Numbered from the stretch's first letter, positions 24,369 to 35,587 are shown. The stretch is 48,518 bases of DNA from Ramlibacter sp. (GCA_019449555.1 JAGRPN010000042.1:1-48518); one strand, 5' to 3'. The notes: generated by a model not told the origin, from the letters alone. A program made the numbers and translations.

Positions 24369-24916
24369 ACCAGCCGGTCGTGCTCGTCCTCGCCTCGGGC
24401 CGTGGCGAGCGCTTCATCGCTTCCGGCGGCAGCGGCAACAAGTTGAACGCGCTGCTGGCGGGCCAGCCGGTGCTCGAACGCACGTTGGACGCCGTGCGTG
24501 CCAGCGGGCTGCCATGGCACCTGGAGGACGCGGGGCACGAAGGCATGGGCGATTCCATCGCCGCCGCGGTGCGTGCCACTTCCGGCGCCGGCGGCTGGCT
24601 GATATTGCCCGGCGACTTGCCGCTGGTGCGGCCGCAAACGCTGCAGGCCGTCGCCGCCGCCCTGGCGGGCCACGCGATCGTGCTGCCGCATTACCGCGGC
24701 CAGCGCGGCCATCCGGTTGGATTCGCGGCCTCCTGCCGTGACGCGCTGCTGCTGCTGCACGGGCCGCAGGGCGCGGCGCTCGTCGTGCGTGCGCAAGCCA
24801 CGGTCCGCCCGGTGGCGCAGCTCGAACTGGAAGATCCCGGCGTGGTCATGGATATCGACACCGTGCAGGATCTCGCCCAGGCGGAACGGCTGTTGGCAGC
24901 GTCGAACCAGGCGTGA
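24365..24916 (+). CDS. MobA-like NTP transferase (MocA-type cofactor nucleotidyltransferase)
   Basis: 183-residue nucleotidyltransferase. VLVLASGRGERF is a variant of the nucleotide-binding LAAGxGxRF loop, followed by NKL and the metal-site strand LILPGDLPLVRP; YRGQRGHPVGF is the usual cofactor-binding GHP segment. MocA-type members attach CMP to molybdopterin for xanthine dehydrogenase-family enzymes, which agrees with the adjacent XdhC-like gene. The frame is open upstream, but the ATG at 24365 overlapping the xdhC stop is the supported start. Confidence 0.87.
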   Translation: MNQPVVLVLASGRGERFIASGGSGNKLNALLAGQPVLERTLDAVRASGLPWHLEDAGHEGMGDSIAAAVRATSGAGGWLILPGDLPLVRPQTLQAVAAALAGHAIVLPHYRGQRGHPVGFAASCRDALLLLHGPQGAALVVRAQATVRPVAQLELEDPGVVMDIDTVQDLAQAERLLAASNQA

Positions 24917-24926
24917 CTTCGTCAGG

Positions 24927-24946
24927 GCGGGCACTTGCTGCCCACC
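24927..24946. repeat. REP-like palindrome in the convergent mobA-chaC gap
   Basis: GGCGGGCA, a 5-nt spacer and TGCCCACC form an imperfect palindrome closely related in sequence to the waaA-tolC repeat at 467-488. It again lies between two convergent genes, only 36 bases apart. Confidence 0.6.
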
Positions 24947-24952
24947 GTTACT

Positions 24953-25570
24953 CTACCGTTGCAATAGCTTGAGCAGCCGCTCCAGGCCGCGGTCGTGGAT
25001 GTCGTGGCGGCGCAGTTCCTCGAACGTGCGGTGCACGTACTCGAGCGTCGTGCCGTAGATGCCGGCGGCTTCGGAGAAGATCAGGCGGTATTCGTCCTCG
25101 CTGAGCAGGCCGGTGTGGCTGGGGCTCTTGCGCGACAACGTGAAAGCCAGCGCGGTCACCGGCCCATGGCTCGTGTGCGCTGTCAGCCAGCGCGGGTCGT
25201 ACACGCCCATCGTCATCTCGCGCGACCACAGGCGCGTCAGCACCAGGCCGCCCGCCTGCCGCGGGATGCGGAACACCATCCCCTGGCAGCAGCCGCCAGA
25301 CAGCATCCCGAAGACCAGGCCCGGACGCTCGGGTGTGCCGCGGTTGATGCGGCTCCACATCTTCAGCGCGCGATGCCAGCCGTGCACCTTGGCGGGACGG
25401 CGCTCCGCGAATTCGAAGTCGGGCCGCCAGATGAGCGAGCCGTAGCCGAAGATCCACAGGTCCTGGTGGCCGCCCCATTCCTGCAGCACGCGCTCGAGCA
25501 TCGGCGCGGGGTCGCGCAGCGGTGTCATGGATGTACTCATGGGGTTCGTCGGGTCTGGCGCGGAAGTCAT
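24953..25570 (-). CDS. ChaC-like gamma-glutamylcyclotransferase
   Basis: 205 residues from the ATG at 25570; alternative in-frame ATGs at 25540 and 25528 give 195 and 191 residues, and none has a clear ribosome site. WIFGYGSLIWRPDFEF is the phosphate-loop-like signature of the cyclotransferase fold, and GLLSEDEYRLIFSEAAGIYG TTLEYV (quoted in two parts) is the ChaC-specific C-terminal region. ChaC enzymes split glutathione or related gamma-glutamyl compounds into 5-oxoproline and the remaining peptide. It is divergent from edd, with which it shares a 120-base upstream region. Confidence 0.87.
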   Translation of the reverse strand: MTSAPDPTNPMSTSMTPLRDPAPMLERVLQEWGGHQDLWIFGYGSLIWRPDFEFAERRPAKVHGWHRALKMWSRINRGTPERPGLVFGMLSGGCCQGMVFRIPRQAGGLVLTRLWSREMTMGVYDPRWLTAHTSHGPVTALAFTLSRKSPSHTGLLSEDEYRLIFSEAAGIYGTTLEYVHRTFEELRRHDIHDRGLERLLKLLQR

Positions 25571-25606
25571 GTCCGCAACTTTAACGTCGCGGTGCGCCGG
25601 CCCTGC

Positions 25607-25681
25607 GTTAGTAACCGGTTCGTAACCGTGGCACACATCGCGGCGCCCTTTGCAGCGTAGGATGGACTGTAACTTTGTTAC
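25607..25681. promoter_or_regulatory. Cluster of GTTAC/GTAAC dyads upstream of edd
   Basis: GTTAGTAAC (25607-25615), GGTTCGTAACC (25617-25627) and GTAACTTTGTTAC (25669-25681) are three small palindromes built on the same half-site. The last one, immediately before the edd ATG, resembles in layout the TGTAA-n-TTACA operators of HexR, the usual regulator of Entner-Doudoroff genes. A TAGGAT -10-like box lies at 25658-25663. Confidence 0.4.
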
Positions 25682-25690
25682 CAAATCCGC

Positions 25691-27624
<1,934 letters not shown>

Positions 27625-27634
<10 letters not shown>

Positions 27635-28290
27635 GACACGACGCGGCCGGAGCCGCCCGCTTCACTTCGTTGCAGGTCATGACCGATACGCCGGTGATCC
27701 CGGTCATTGTGCTGAACGACCGGGCCCATGCCGTGCCGCTGGCGCATGCGCTGATCGCCGGCGGCATCCGGATGCTGGAAGTGACGCTGCGCACGCCCGC
27801 TGCGCTGGCCTGCATCGAAGCGATTGCGCGCGAGGTGCCCGAGGCGGTCGTCGGCGCCGGCACGGTGCGCAGCGCCGCCGATGCGCAGGCCGCCGTCATG
27901 GCCGGCGCGCGCTTCGCGGTGAGCCCGGGTTACACGCACGGCGTGGGCAAGGCCTGCCGTGACCTCGGCTTGCCGCTGTTGCCCGGCGTCGCGACCGGCA
28001 GCGAGATCATGGCGGCGCACGAGGATGGCTACATGGCGCTGAAATTCTTCCCCGCGCTGCAGGCCGGGGGCCTGGCCATGCTCAGGGCCTGGCAAGGGCC
28101 GTTCGGCGACGTGAAGTTCTGTCCCACCGGCGGCATCACGGCGAGCAACGCAAGGGAGTTCCTGGCGCTCTCGAACGTGGTCTGCGTCGGCGGCTCCTGG
28201 CTGACCCCGGCCGAGGCCGTCGTGCGCGGCGACTGGGCGGCCATCACGCAGCTCGCGCGCGAGGGCGCCGCGCTGCGGCGGGCTCGCTGA
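27625..28290 (+). CDS. eda: KDPG/KHG aldolase
   Basis: 221-residue class I aldolase that splits KDPG to pyruvate and glyceraldehyde 3-phosphate. K140 in ALKFFPA is the Schiff-base lysine and the glutamate in MLEVTLRT the catalytic acid/base; [14 protein letters not shown] and CPTGGI are further family motifs. The ATG at 27625 is preceded by GGAGGAGGGGG within the end of edd and gives an N-terminal extension of about 18 residues relative to an internal ATG at 27679. Overlap with edd indicates coupled translation. Confidence 0.94.
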
Positions 28291-28299
28291 AGCCGGCGC

Positions 28300-28689
28300 C
28301 TATTCGCCCGATCGCTGGATCAGCTCGATCTTGTAGCCGTCCGGGTCCTCGGCGAAGGCGATCACCGTGGTGCCGCCCTTCACGGGGCCCGGCTCGCGCG
28401 TGACGTTGCCGCCGCCGGCGCGGATCTTCTCGCAGGCCCCGTACACGTCGGGCACGCCGAGCGCGATGTGGCCATAGCCCGTGCCGAGGTCGTAGCGGTC
28501 CACGCCATGGTTGTAGGTCAGCTCGATTTCCGCTTGCTCGGGATTGCTGCCGTAGCCGACGAACGCGAGCGAGTATTTCTGCTCGGGCCGCTCGGTCGTG
28601 CGCAGCAGTTTCATGCCGAGCACACGGGTGTAGAAGTCGATCGAACGCTGCAGGTCGCCCACGCGCAGCATGGTGTGAAGGAGTCTCAT
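28300..28689 (-). CDS. gloA: Lactoylglutathione lyase (glyoxalase I)
   Basis: 129-residue glyoxalase I that isomerises the methylglyoxal-glutathione hemithioacetal to S-lactoylglutathione. H5, E56, H74 and E122 occupy exactly the positions of the metal ligands in the E. coli Ni2+-dependent enzyme. Motifs [20 protein letters not shown] and [11 protein letters not shown] are intact. The start at 28689 matches the family; an upstream in-frame ATG would add six residues. Convergent with eda 9 bases away; a methylglyoxal detoxification role beside a sugar-catabolic operon is reasonable. Confidence 0.95.
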   Translation of the reverse strand: MRLLHTMLRVGDLQRSIDFYTRVLGMKLLRTTERPEQKYSLAFVGYGSNPEQAEIELTYNHGVDRYDLGTGYGHIALGVPDVYGACEKIRAGGGNVTREPGPVKGGTTVIAFAEDPDGYKIELIQRSGE

Positions 28690-28734
28690 GGGGGCCATTA
28701 TGGCCACTCAGCCCGCAGGGGTGAAGCCGGCGGT

Positions 28735-29220
28735 ATGCTGGTCGCCATGATCCTGGTCCCCACGGTCCGACTCGCCACGCCGGCGGACGCCCGCGCGATC
28801 GCGGAGCTGTCGCGCGAGGCGATCGAGCACGGGCTGGGCTGGACCTGGACCCGCGACCGGGTGCTGAAATCCATCCACGACCGCAGCACCAACGTGGCGG
28901 TCGCCGATGAGCAGGGGCGCGTGCTCGGATTCGGGATCATGAAATACGGCGACGAGAAGGCGCATCTGTCGCTGCTCGGCGTCGAGGCGATCCATCGCAA
29001 GCGCGGTATCGGGTCGCTGCTGCTCGCCTGGCTGGAGGAATGCGCGGTCGTGGCCGGCAACGACCGCATCGGGCTCGAGGCGCGGCGCGACAACGAGAGC
29101 GCGCTCGCTTTCTACGCGCAACTGGGGTATCGGCCCGTCGGCTCGGTGGCCGGCTATTACCACGGCCTGATGGACGCCGTGCGGCTGGAAAAGAAACTGG
29201 GAACGGACCCGGCCCCGTAG
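28735..29220 (+). CDS. GNAT-family N-acetyltransferase
   Basis: 161 residues from ATG 28735 (157 from ATG 28747). The acetyl-CoA pyrophosphate loop RKRGIGSLLLAWLEE is clear, after the strand HLSLLGVE, and the C-terminal SALAFYAQLGYRPVGS is motif B of the fold. The acceptor substrate (small molecule or protein amine) cannot be predicted. AGGGG at 28717-28721 favours the first ATG. Divergent from gloA with a 45-base gap. Confidence 0.82.
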   Translation: MLVAMILVPTVRLATPADARAIAELSREAIEHGLGWTWTRDRVLKSIHDRSTNVAVADEQGRVLGFGIMKYGDEKAHLSLLGVEAIHRKRGIGSLLLAWLEECAVVAGNDRIGLEARRDNESALAFYAQLGYRPVGSVAGYYHGLMDAVRLEKKLGTDPAP

Positions 29221-29332
29221 GTACGTCCGGGGCCCGCTGATTCGATATTCCCTATACTGGCTGGCCGCGCCTGCCACGACACGGCGCCATCCCGGGCACG
29301 TGTCCGGCCCCACCGACCTACCAGCTGATCCC

Positions 29333-30541
29333 ATGGCCGCTTCGCGCTTGCCTCGCCTGAACCCACTCCCGCTGATCGCCGGCTGCTGCGCCGCCCTCCT
29401 GGTCGCCTGCGGTCAGGAAGGCAACGCCCAGGCGCCCGCGGCCGGCATGCCGCCCCCGGAAGTCGGCGTCGTCACCGTGGCGCCCGGCGACGTGGGGCTC
29501 GTGACGGAGCTGCCGGGCCGGCTCGAAGCCTCGCGGGTGGCGCAGGTGCGCGCGCGCGCCGCCGGCATCGTGCAGCGCCGCCTGTTCCGCGAAGGCAGCG
29601 ACGTGCGCGCCGGCCAGCCGCTGTTCCAGATCGACGCCGCGCCCTACGCCGCCGCGCATGCGAGCGCGCAAGCCAGCCTGGCGCGCGCGCAGGCCAACCT
29701 CGGGCAGGCTTCGTCCCTGGCCGAACGCTACAAGCCGCTGGTCGAAGCCAATGCCGTAAGCAAGCAGGATTACGCCAACGCGGTCGGCGCGCAGAAGCAG
29801 GCGGAGGCCGATGTGGCCGCGGCGAAAGCGGCGGTGCAGACGGCCCAGATCAACCTGGGCTACGCGTCCGTCACCGCGCCGATCTCGGGACGCATCGGCC
29901 GGGCGCTGGTGACCGAGGGCGCGTTGGTCGGGCAGGGCGAAGCCACGCCGCTCGCAATGATCCAGCAGATCGACCCGATGTACGTCAACTTCACGCAACC
30001 GGCCGCCGACGTGCTGCAGTTGCGGCGCGCGCTCGAGCAGGGACGCCTGAAGCGCGCGGCCGGTGAAGGCGCGCAGGTCCGCGTGGTGCTCGAAGACGGC
30101 ACCGATTACCCGCAGCCCGGCCGCTTGTTGTTCTCCGACCTCTCGGTCGATCCGACCAGCGGACAGATCACGTTGCGCGCCGAGATGCCGAACCCGAAAG
30201 GCGTGTTGCTGCCGGGCCTGTACGTGCGCGTGCGCATCGAGCAGGCCAAGGCGGGCGGCGCGGTGCTGCTCCCGCAGCAGGCCGTCACGCGCTCCCCGCA
30301 GGGCGACACCGTGATGGTGGTGACGCCCGACGGCCACGTCAGTGCGCGCACGGTCAAAGTGGGCACGTCGCAGGAGACGAACTGGGTGATCCTCGGCGGC
30401 CTCAAGCCCGGCGAGCTGGTCATGGTGGACGGTTTCCAGAAAGTGCGGCCGAACCAGCCCGTGAAGCCGGTGCCCTGGCAGAAGAGCGCCGCCGCCGCAC
30501 CGGCCGCGCCCGCATCGGCGGCCGCGCCGGCCAAGTCGTAA
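29333..30541 (+). CDS. RND periplasmic adaptor lipoprotein (AcrA/MexA-like)
   Basis: 402-residue membrane fusion protein. The signal ends in lipobox LVAC with C26 to be lipidated, as in AcrA and MexA. Lipoyl halves (AAGIVQRRLFREGSDVRAGQ and VTAPISGRIGRALVTEGALVG) flank the alpha-hairpin, followed by beta-barrel and membrane-proximal domains and an Ala/Pro-rich tail. A TATACT -10-like box lies at 29253-29258 without a good -35. First gene of a complete tripartite pump operon (10-base gap to the RND gene); no local repressor is adjacent. Confidence 0.93.
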   Translation: MAASRLPRLNPLPLIAGCCAALLVACGQEGNAQAPAAGMPPPEVGVVTVAPGDVGLVTELPGRLEASRVAQVRARAAGIVQRRLFREGSDVRAGQPLFQIDAAPYAAAHASAQASLARAQANLGQASSLAERYKPLVEANAVSKQDYANAVGAQKQAEADVAAAKAAVQTAQINLGYASVTAPISGRIGRALVTEGALVGQGEATPLAMIQQIDPMYVNFTQPAADVLQLRRALEQGRLKRAAGEGAQVRVVLEDGTDYPQPGRLLFSDLSVDPTSGQITLRAEMPNPKGVLLPGLYVRVRIEQAKAGGAVLLPQQAVTRSPQGDTVMVVTPDGHVSARTVKVGTSQETNWVILGGLKPGELVMVDGFQKVRPNQPVKPVPWQKSAAAAPAAPASAAAPAKS

Positions 30542-30551
30542 GGGGCCGCGC

Positions 30552-33500
30552 ATGGCGAAGTTCTTCATCGACCGGCCGGTCTTTGCATGGGTGATCGCGC
30601 TGTTCATCCTGGTGCTGGGCAGCGTCGCCGTCATCAAGCTGCCCGTGGCGCAGTACCCGTCGGTCGCGCCGCCCTCGATCATCGTGAGCGCGACCTATCC
30701 CGGCGCTTCCGCGCAGACGCTGGAGGACAGCGTGCTGAGCGTGATCGAGCAGGAGATGAACGGCTCGCCGGGCCTGATCTACATGGAGTCGGTCGCGCAG
30801 GCGAACGGCCTGGGCCAGATCACGCTCTCCTTCGAATCGGGCACGAGCCCCGACCTGGCGCAGGTGGACGTGCAGAACCGGCTCGGCCGCGCGGCGCCCC
30901 GATTGCCAGCGGCCGTGACGCAGCAGGGCGTGCGCGTCGAAAAGGCGCGAACCAACTTCCTGCTGTTCACGATCCTGTCGTCCGACAACCCGGCGTTCGA
31001 CCCGGTGGCGCTGGGCGACTACGCGTCGCGTACCGTGCTGCCGGAGATCCAGCGCATCCCGGGCGTCGGCCAGGCGCAGTTGTTCGGCACCGAACGGGCC
31101 ATGCGCATCTGGATCGAGCCGGCCCGGCTGGTGAGCTTCAACCTCTCGGCCTCGGACGTCACGAACGCGATCCGTGCCCAGAACGCGCAGGTGTCGGCCG
31201 GTTCCATCGGCGACCTGCCCAACGTCGCGGGCCAGGGCGTCGCCGCCACGGTGGTGGTCAACGGGCAACTGACTTCGGTCGAGCAGTTCGGCGACATCGT
31301 GCTGCGCGCCAACACCGACGGCTCCACGGTGCGCTTGCGCGACGTGGCCCGGCTGGAGCTCGGCGGCCAGAACTACGCGACTTCGGCGCGCCTGAACGGC
31401 CGGCCCTCGACCGGGATCGGCGTGCAGCTGTCACCCACGGGCAATGCGCTGGCGACCGCGCAGGCGATCCGCACGCGCATGGAGGAGCTCTCGAAATTCT
31501 TCCCGCCCGGCGTGAAATGGGAGATCCCGTTCGACAGTTCGCGTTTCATCAGCATCTCGATCCGGCAGGTCGTCGAAACGCTCGCCGAGGCGATGGCGCT
31601 GGTGTTCCTGGTGATGTTCCTGTTCCTGCAGAACCTGCGCTACACCGCGATCCCGGCCATCGTGGTGCCGGTGTCATTGCTCGGCACGTTCGGCGTGCTG
31701 CTGGCGCTGGGCTTCTCCATCAACGTGCTGACGATGTTCGGCATGGTGCTCGTGATCGGGATCGTGGTGGACGACGCGATCGTGGTGGTGGAGAACGTCG
31801 AGCGGATCATGAGCGAGGAAGGCCTGCCGCCGCACGAGGCGACGCGCAAGGCGATGGGCCAGATCCAGGGCGCGATCATCGGCGTGACGGTCGTGCTGGT
31901 GTCGGTGTTCGTGCCGCTTGCGTTCTTCGGTGGTTCGGTCGGCAACATCTACAAGCAGTTCTCCGCCGTGATGCTGTCGTCGATCCTGTTCTCGGCATTC
32001 ATGGCGCTGTCGCTCACCCCGGCGCTGTGTGCGACCCTGCTCAAGCCGACGGCGGCCGGGCACCACCTGGAAAAGCGCGGCTTCTTCGGACGCTTCAACC
32101 GCGGCTTTGCGCGGACTGCAAAGGGCTACGAGGGCTTCGTCGCGCGCATCCTGCGGCGCAGCGGCCGCGTGCTCGTGGTCTATGCCGCGATCATCGCCGC
32201 CGTGGTGTTTCTCTTCCTGCGGCTGCCGACCTCGTTCCTGCCCGGGGAAGACCAGGGCTACATGCTCGTGAACGTGCAGTTGCCGCCGGGCGCCACCGTG
32301 GAGCGCACGAGAAGCGTCATGGAGCAGGTCGAGAGCTTCATCCTCAAGCAGCCCGAGGTGCAAAGCATGGTGGGCGTGCTCGGTTTCAGTTTCTCGGGGC
32401 AGGGCCAGAACGCCGCGCTGGCATTCGTGACGCTCAAGGACTGGAGCGACCGCAAGGGCGCCGAGCACACGGCGCAGGCGCTGGCCGGGCGCGCGTTCGG
32501 TGCGCTGTCGCGGGTGCGCGACGCGTTCATCTTCGCGCTCAGCCCGCCCGCCATTCCCGAACTGGGCACTGCCTCGGGCTTCACCTTCCGGCTGCAGGAC
32601 CGCGGGGGCAACGGGCATGCCGCGCTGGTGGCCGCGCGCAATCAGTTGCTGGGGATGGCGGCGCAGAGCAAGGTGCTCACCGGCGTGCGGCCCGACGGCT
32701 TGGAGGACGCGCCGCAGTTGCAACTGGACATCGACCGCGACAAGGCCAGCGCCCTGGGCGTGAGCTTCGACGCGATCAATGCGGCGCTGTCCACCGCGCT
32801 GGGTTCCAGTTACGTCAACGACTTCCCCAATCGGGGACGGCTGCAACGCGTGGTGGTGCAGGCCGACGCGCCCAGCCGGATGCAGCCCGAAGACCTGCTG
32901 GGCCTATCGGCGGTGAACAACAAGGGCGCCGCGGTGCCGCTGTCCGCGTTCGCCAGCACCCGCTGGATCAGCGGCCCGATGCAGACGATCCGCTACAACG
33001 GTTATCCGGCGATGCGCATTTCGGGCGACGCCGCGCCCGGCCGCAGCACCGGTGAAGCGATGGACGAGATGGAACGGCTCGCGGCGCAGTTGCCGGCCGG
33101 TTTTGCGTACGAATGGACCGGCCTGTCGCGCGAGGAAAAACTGTCGGGCGCGCAGGCGTTCATCCTCCTGGGATTCTCGCTATTGGCCGTGTTCCTGTGC
33201 CTGGCGGCGCTGTACGAGAGCTGGTCGATTCCGTTTTCCGTCATCCTGGTGGTGCCGCTCGGGATCGTGGGCGCGCTGCTGGGGGCGAGCCTGCGCGGTT
33301 TCCCGAACGACGTGTACTTCAAGGTGGGCCTCATCACGATCATGGGCCTGTCGGCCAAGAACGCGGTGCTGATCATCGAATACGCCAAGGACCTGCATGC
33401 GCAGGGCCGCACGCTGGTGGACGCGGCGCTGGCCGCCTGCCACTTGCGGTTCCGGCCCATCATCATGACCTCGATGGCCTTCATCCTGGGCGTGCTGCCG

Positions 33501-33725
33501 CTGGCGGTCGCCACCGGCGCGGGCTCCGCGAGCCAGCGCGCGATCGGCACCGGGGTGATGGGCGGCATGATCACGGCCACCAGCCTCGCCGTGCTGTTCG
33601 TGCCGGTGTTCTTCGTGCTGGTGCGCACGTTCTTCAAGGGCAGCGAACGGCAGCGCCGCATGTATGCGCACGAGGCGCAGCAGGAAGGGCTGCCGCCCGC
33701 CACCCACGCGGGAGACGCGACATGA
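30552..33725 (+). CDS. RND multidrug efflux transporter (AcrB/MexB type)
   Basis: 1057-residue inner-membrane antiporter. It starts with the canonical MAKFFIDRPVFAWVIALFI, and D407/D408 in GIVVDDAIVVVENVER fall at the same numbers as in AcrB. Two periplasmic porter/docking loops and the FFGGSVGNIYKQFS, MSSMAFILGVLPLA-like and GTGVMGGM motifs are intact. Length and features place it with hydrophobe/amphiphile pumps of broad range, in a different subgroup from the MdtB/C-like pump at 3049-6258. It overlaps the outer membrane factor by 4 bases. Confidence 0.95.
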   Translation: MAKFFIDRPVFAWVIALFILVLGSVAVIKLPVAQYPSVAPPSIIVSATYPGASAQTLEDSVLSVIEQEMNGSPGLIYMESVAQANGLGQITLSFESGTSPDLAQVDVQNRLGRAAPRLPAAVTQQGVRVEKARTNFLLFTILSSDNPAFDPVALGDYASRTVLPEIQRIPGVGQAQLFGTERAMRIWIEPARLVSFNLSASDVTNAIRAQNAQVSAGSIGDLPNVAGQGVAATVVVNGQLTSVEQFGDIVLRANTDGSTVRLRDVARLELGGQNYATSARLNGRPSTGIGVQLSPTGNALATAQAIRTRMEELSKFFPPGVKWEIPFDSSRFISISIRQVVETLAEAMALVFLVMFLFLQNLRYTAIPAIVVPVSLLGTFGVLLALGFSINVLTMFGMVLVIGIVVDDAIVVVENVERIMSEEGLPPHEATRKAMGQIQGAIIGVTVVLVSVFVPLAFFGGSVGNIYKQFSAVMLSSILFSAFMALSLTPALCATLLKPTAAGHHLEKRGFFGRFNRGFARTAKGYEGFVARILRRSGRVLVVYAAIIAAVVFLFLRLPTSFLPGEDQGYMLVNVQLPPGATVERTRSVMEQVESFILKQPEVQSMVGVLGFSFSGQGQNAALAFVTLKDWSDRKGAEHTAQALAGRAFGALSRVRDAFIFALSPPAIPELGTASGFTFRLQDRGGNGHAALVAARNQLLGMAAQSKVLTGVRPDGLEDAPQLQLDIDRDKASALGVSFDAINAALSTALGSSYVNDFPNRGRLQRVVVQADAPSRMQPEDLLGLSAVNNKGAAVPLSAFASTRWISGPMQTIRYNGYPAMRISGDAAPGRSTGEAMDEMERLAAQLPAGFAYEWTGLSREEKLSGAQAFILLGFSLLAVFLCLAALYESWSIPFSVILVVPLGIVGALLGASLRGFPNDVYFKVGLITIMGLSAKNAVLIIEYAKDLHAQGRTLVDAALAACHLRFRPIIMTSMAFILGVLPLAVATGAGSASQRAIGTGVMGGMITATSLAVLFVPVFFVLVRTFFKGSERQRRMYAHEAQQEGLPPATHAGDAT

Positions 33726-35101
33726 GCGGGGCGCTGCTTCGCGCCGCCTTGTTGGCTGCTTCGGCGTGGCTGGCCGGCTGCTCGATGATGCCCGCGTACG
33801 AACGGCCGGCCGCGCCGGTGCCGGGCAACTGGCCTGAAGCGGCGCAGCCCGCGGGCACGCCGGCGGCCGACGTGAAGTGGGAAGACTTCTTCGCCGACGC
33901 ACGCCTGAAGCAACTGATCGCGACGGCGCTGCGCAACAACCGCGACCTGCGCGTGGCCGTGCTCAATATCGAGCAGGCCCGGGCGCAGTACGACGTCCGG
34001 CGGGCGGACCAGTCTCCCAGCGTCGGCGCCGTGGTGAGCGGCTCGCGCACGCCTGCCAGCAAGGGCGGCACGACCAGCGTCTACACGGCCGGCCTGGCCG
34101 TCACGGCATGGGAGATCGACCTGTTCGGCCGCGTCGCGAGCCTGAGCGAGGCGGCGCTCGCGCAATACCTCGCCACCGAGGAGGGCCGCAAGGCCGCGCA
34201 GATCAGCCTGGTGGCTGCGGTGGCCAATAACTGGCTGGCGCTGGTCGCGGACGACGAACTGATCGCGCTCACGCGCCAGACGCTCGTCACGCGCGAGGAG
34301 TCCCTGCGCCTCACCAGATTGCGCTTCGACAATGGCGCCGCGTCCGAGCTGGACTTCCGGCAGGCGCAGTCGCTGGCCGAGGGCGCGCGCGTCACGCTCG
34401 CGCAAGGTGTCCGCCAGCGCTCGCTCGACCTGAACGCGCTGGCGTTGTTGCTGGGCGAACCGGTGCCGGCCGATTTCGCCACCCCCTCGGGCACGTCCTC
34501 GCTCAACTTGCCCGACGTGCCGGCGGGCCTGCCGGCGGACGTGCTGGTGCGCCGGCCGGATGTGCGCCAGGCCGAGCAGCAATTGATCGCCGCCAATGCG
34601 AACATCGGCGCCGCGCGCGCCGCTTTCTTCCCGCGCATCACGCTGACGGCCGGTGTCGGGACGGCGAGCAGCGAACTGTCGGGACTTTTCAAGGGCGGCT
34701 CCTGGGGCTGGACCGCGGCGCCGCAATTGCTGCAACCGATCTTCGACGCGGGCCGCAACCGGGCGGGCCTGGCGTCGGCGACCGTATCGCGCGAAATCGC
34801 GGTGGCGCAGTACGAGAAGGCCATCCAGTCGGCCTTTCGCGAGGTGGCCGACGCGTTGGCGGGCCGCGCCACGTTCGAGGACCAGTTGCGCGCGCAACGC
34901 AACGTCGCAGAAGCCGAAGCGGTGCGCTTCCGGCTGTCGGAGCTGCGCTACACCAATGGCGTCGCGAGCTACCTGGACCTGCTCGACGCGCAGCGGTCGC
35001 TGTTCACGGCCCAGCAGGCGCTGGTGCAGACGCGATTGCAGCAGTTGCAAAACCGGGTGCAGCTCTACAAGGCGCTCGGCGGGGGCTGGGACGCGCGCTG
35101 A
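33722..35101 (+). CDS. Outer membrane efflux lipoprotein (OprM/NodT family)
   Basis: 459-residue outer-membrane channel of the tripartite pump. The signal peptide ends in lipobox LAGC with C20 for acylation; the typical MMPAYERP segment follows. Two OEP repeats are present, with WEIDLFGRV and RRPDVRQAEQQLIAANANIGAARAAFFP (key part RRPDVRQAE) as NodT-type landmarks. The ATG at 33722 lies in the RND stop (ATGA), so the pump components are translationally coupled. The open frame upstream within the RND gene is a shadow. Confidence 0.94.
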   Translation: MSGALLRAALLAASAWLAGCSMMPAYERPAAPVPGNWPEAAQPAGTPAADVKWEDFFADARLKQLIATALRNNRDLRVAVLNIEQARAQYDVRRADQSPSVGAVVSGSRTPASKGGTTSVYTAGLAVTAWEIDLFGRVASLSEAALAQYLATEEGRKAAQISLVAAVANNWLALVADDELIALTRQTLVTREESLRLTRLRFDNGAASELDFRQAQSLAEGARVTLAQGVRQRSLDLNALALLLGEPVPADFATPSGTSSLNLPDVPAGLPADVLVRRPDVRQAEQQLIAANANIGAARAAFFPRITLTAGVGTASSELSGLFKGGSWGWTAAPQLLQPIFDAGRNRAGLASATVSREIAVAQYEKAIQSAFREVADALAGRATFEDQLRAQRNVAEAEAVRFRLSELRYTNGVASYLDLLDAQRSLFTAQQALVQTRLQQLQNRVQLYKALGGGWDAR

Positions 35102-35219
35102 CCGCGGGTGATCCGGCCGGCCCCGTCCCAAACGAATCCGTTGGGTTTAGGCGAACAGCCTACCGTGTGCTTCGCGGCGCGGACTAGAGTGGAACCATCC
35201 ACTCCCAAAGGAAACGCGC

Positions 35220-35579
35220 ATGCGCCGCGTGCTCCTCATCGACGACGACGAAGACGCCCGGTGCCTCGCGCGGGCCGCTTTCGAAAACCATGGCTTCACG
35301 GTACTCGAAGCCGAGCGCGCCGAATGCGGGCTGCAGATCCTCGAGCGCGCGGATCCTGACGTGGTCCTGGTCGATTACAGGATGCCCGGCATGGACGGCC
35401 TGGAATGCTCCCGGCGCATCCGCGCGCGCTGGCGCGGCCCGCTGTTCATGCTTTCGGGCTGGGCCGACGAGCAATTGCCGTCGCTGGCACTGCAGGCGGG
35501 AGCGGACCGGTTCTTTCGCAAGCCGCCGCAATGGGCCGACATCGCGGATGCGGTGGTCCGGATGCTGGACGGCGCCTGA
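35220..35579 (+). CDS. Single-domain response regulator
   Basis: 119-residue stand-alone receiver domain. The acidic pocket DDDED (residues 8-12), phospho-acceptor D52 in VLVDYRMPGMDG, the conserved Ser in FMLSG and K101 in FRKPP are all present. There is no output domain and no kinase gene nearby, so it works as a phosphorelay or protein-interaction module of unknown partner. AAAGGAAA lies before the ATG. It ends 8 bases from the convergent thioesterase gene. Confidence 0.9.
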   Translation: MRRVLLIDDDEDARCLARAAFENHGFTVLEAERAECGLQILERADPDVVLVDYRMPGMDGLECSRRIRARWRGPLFMLSGWADEQLPSLALQAGADRFFRKPPQWADIADAVVRMLDGA

Positions 35580-35587
35580 GCGGGCCT

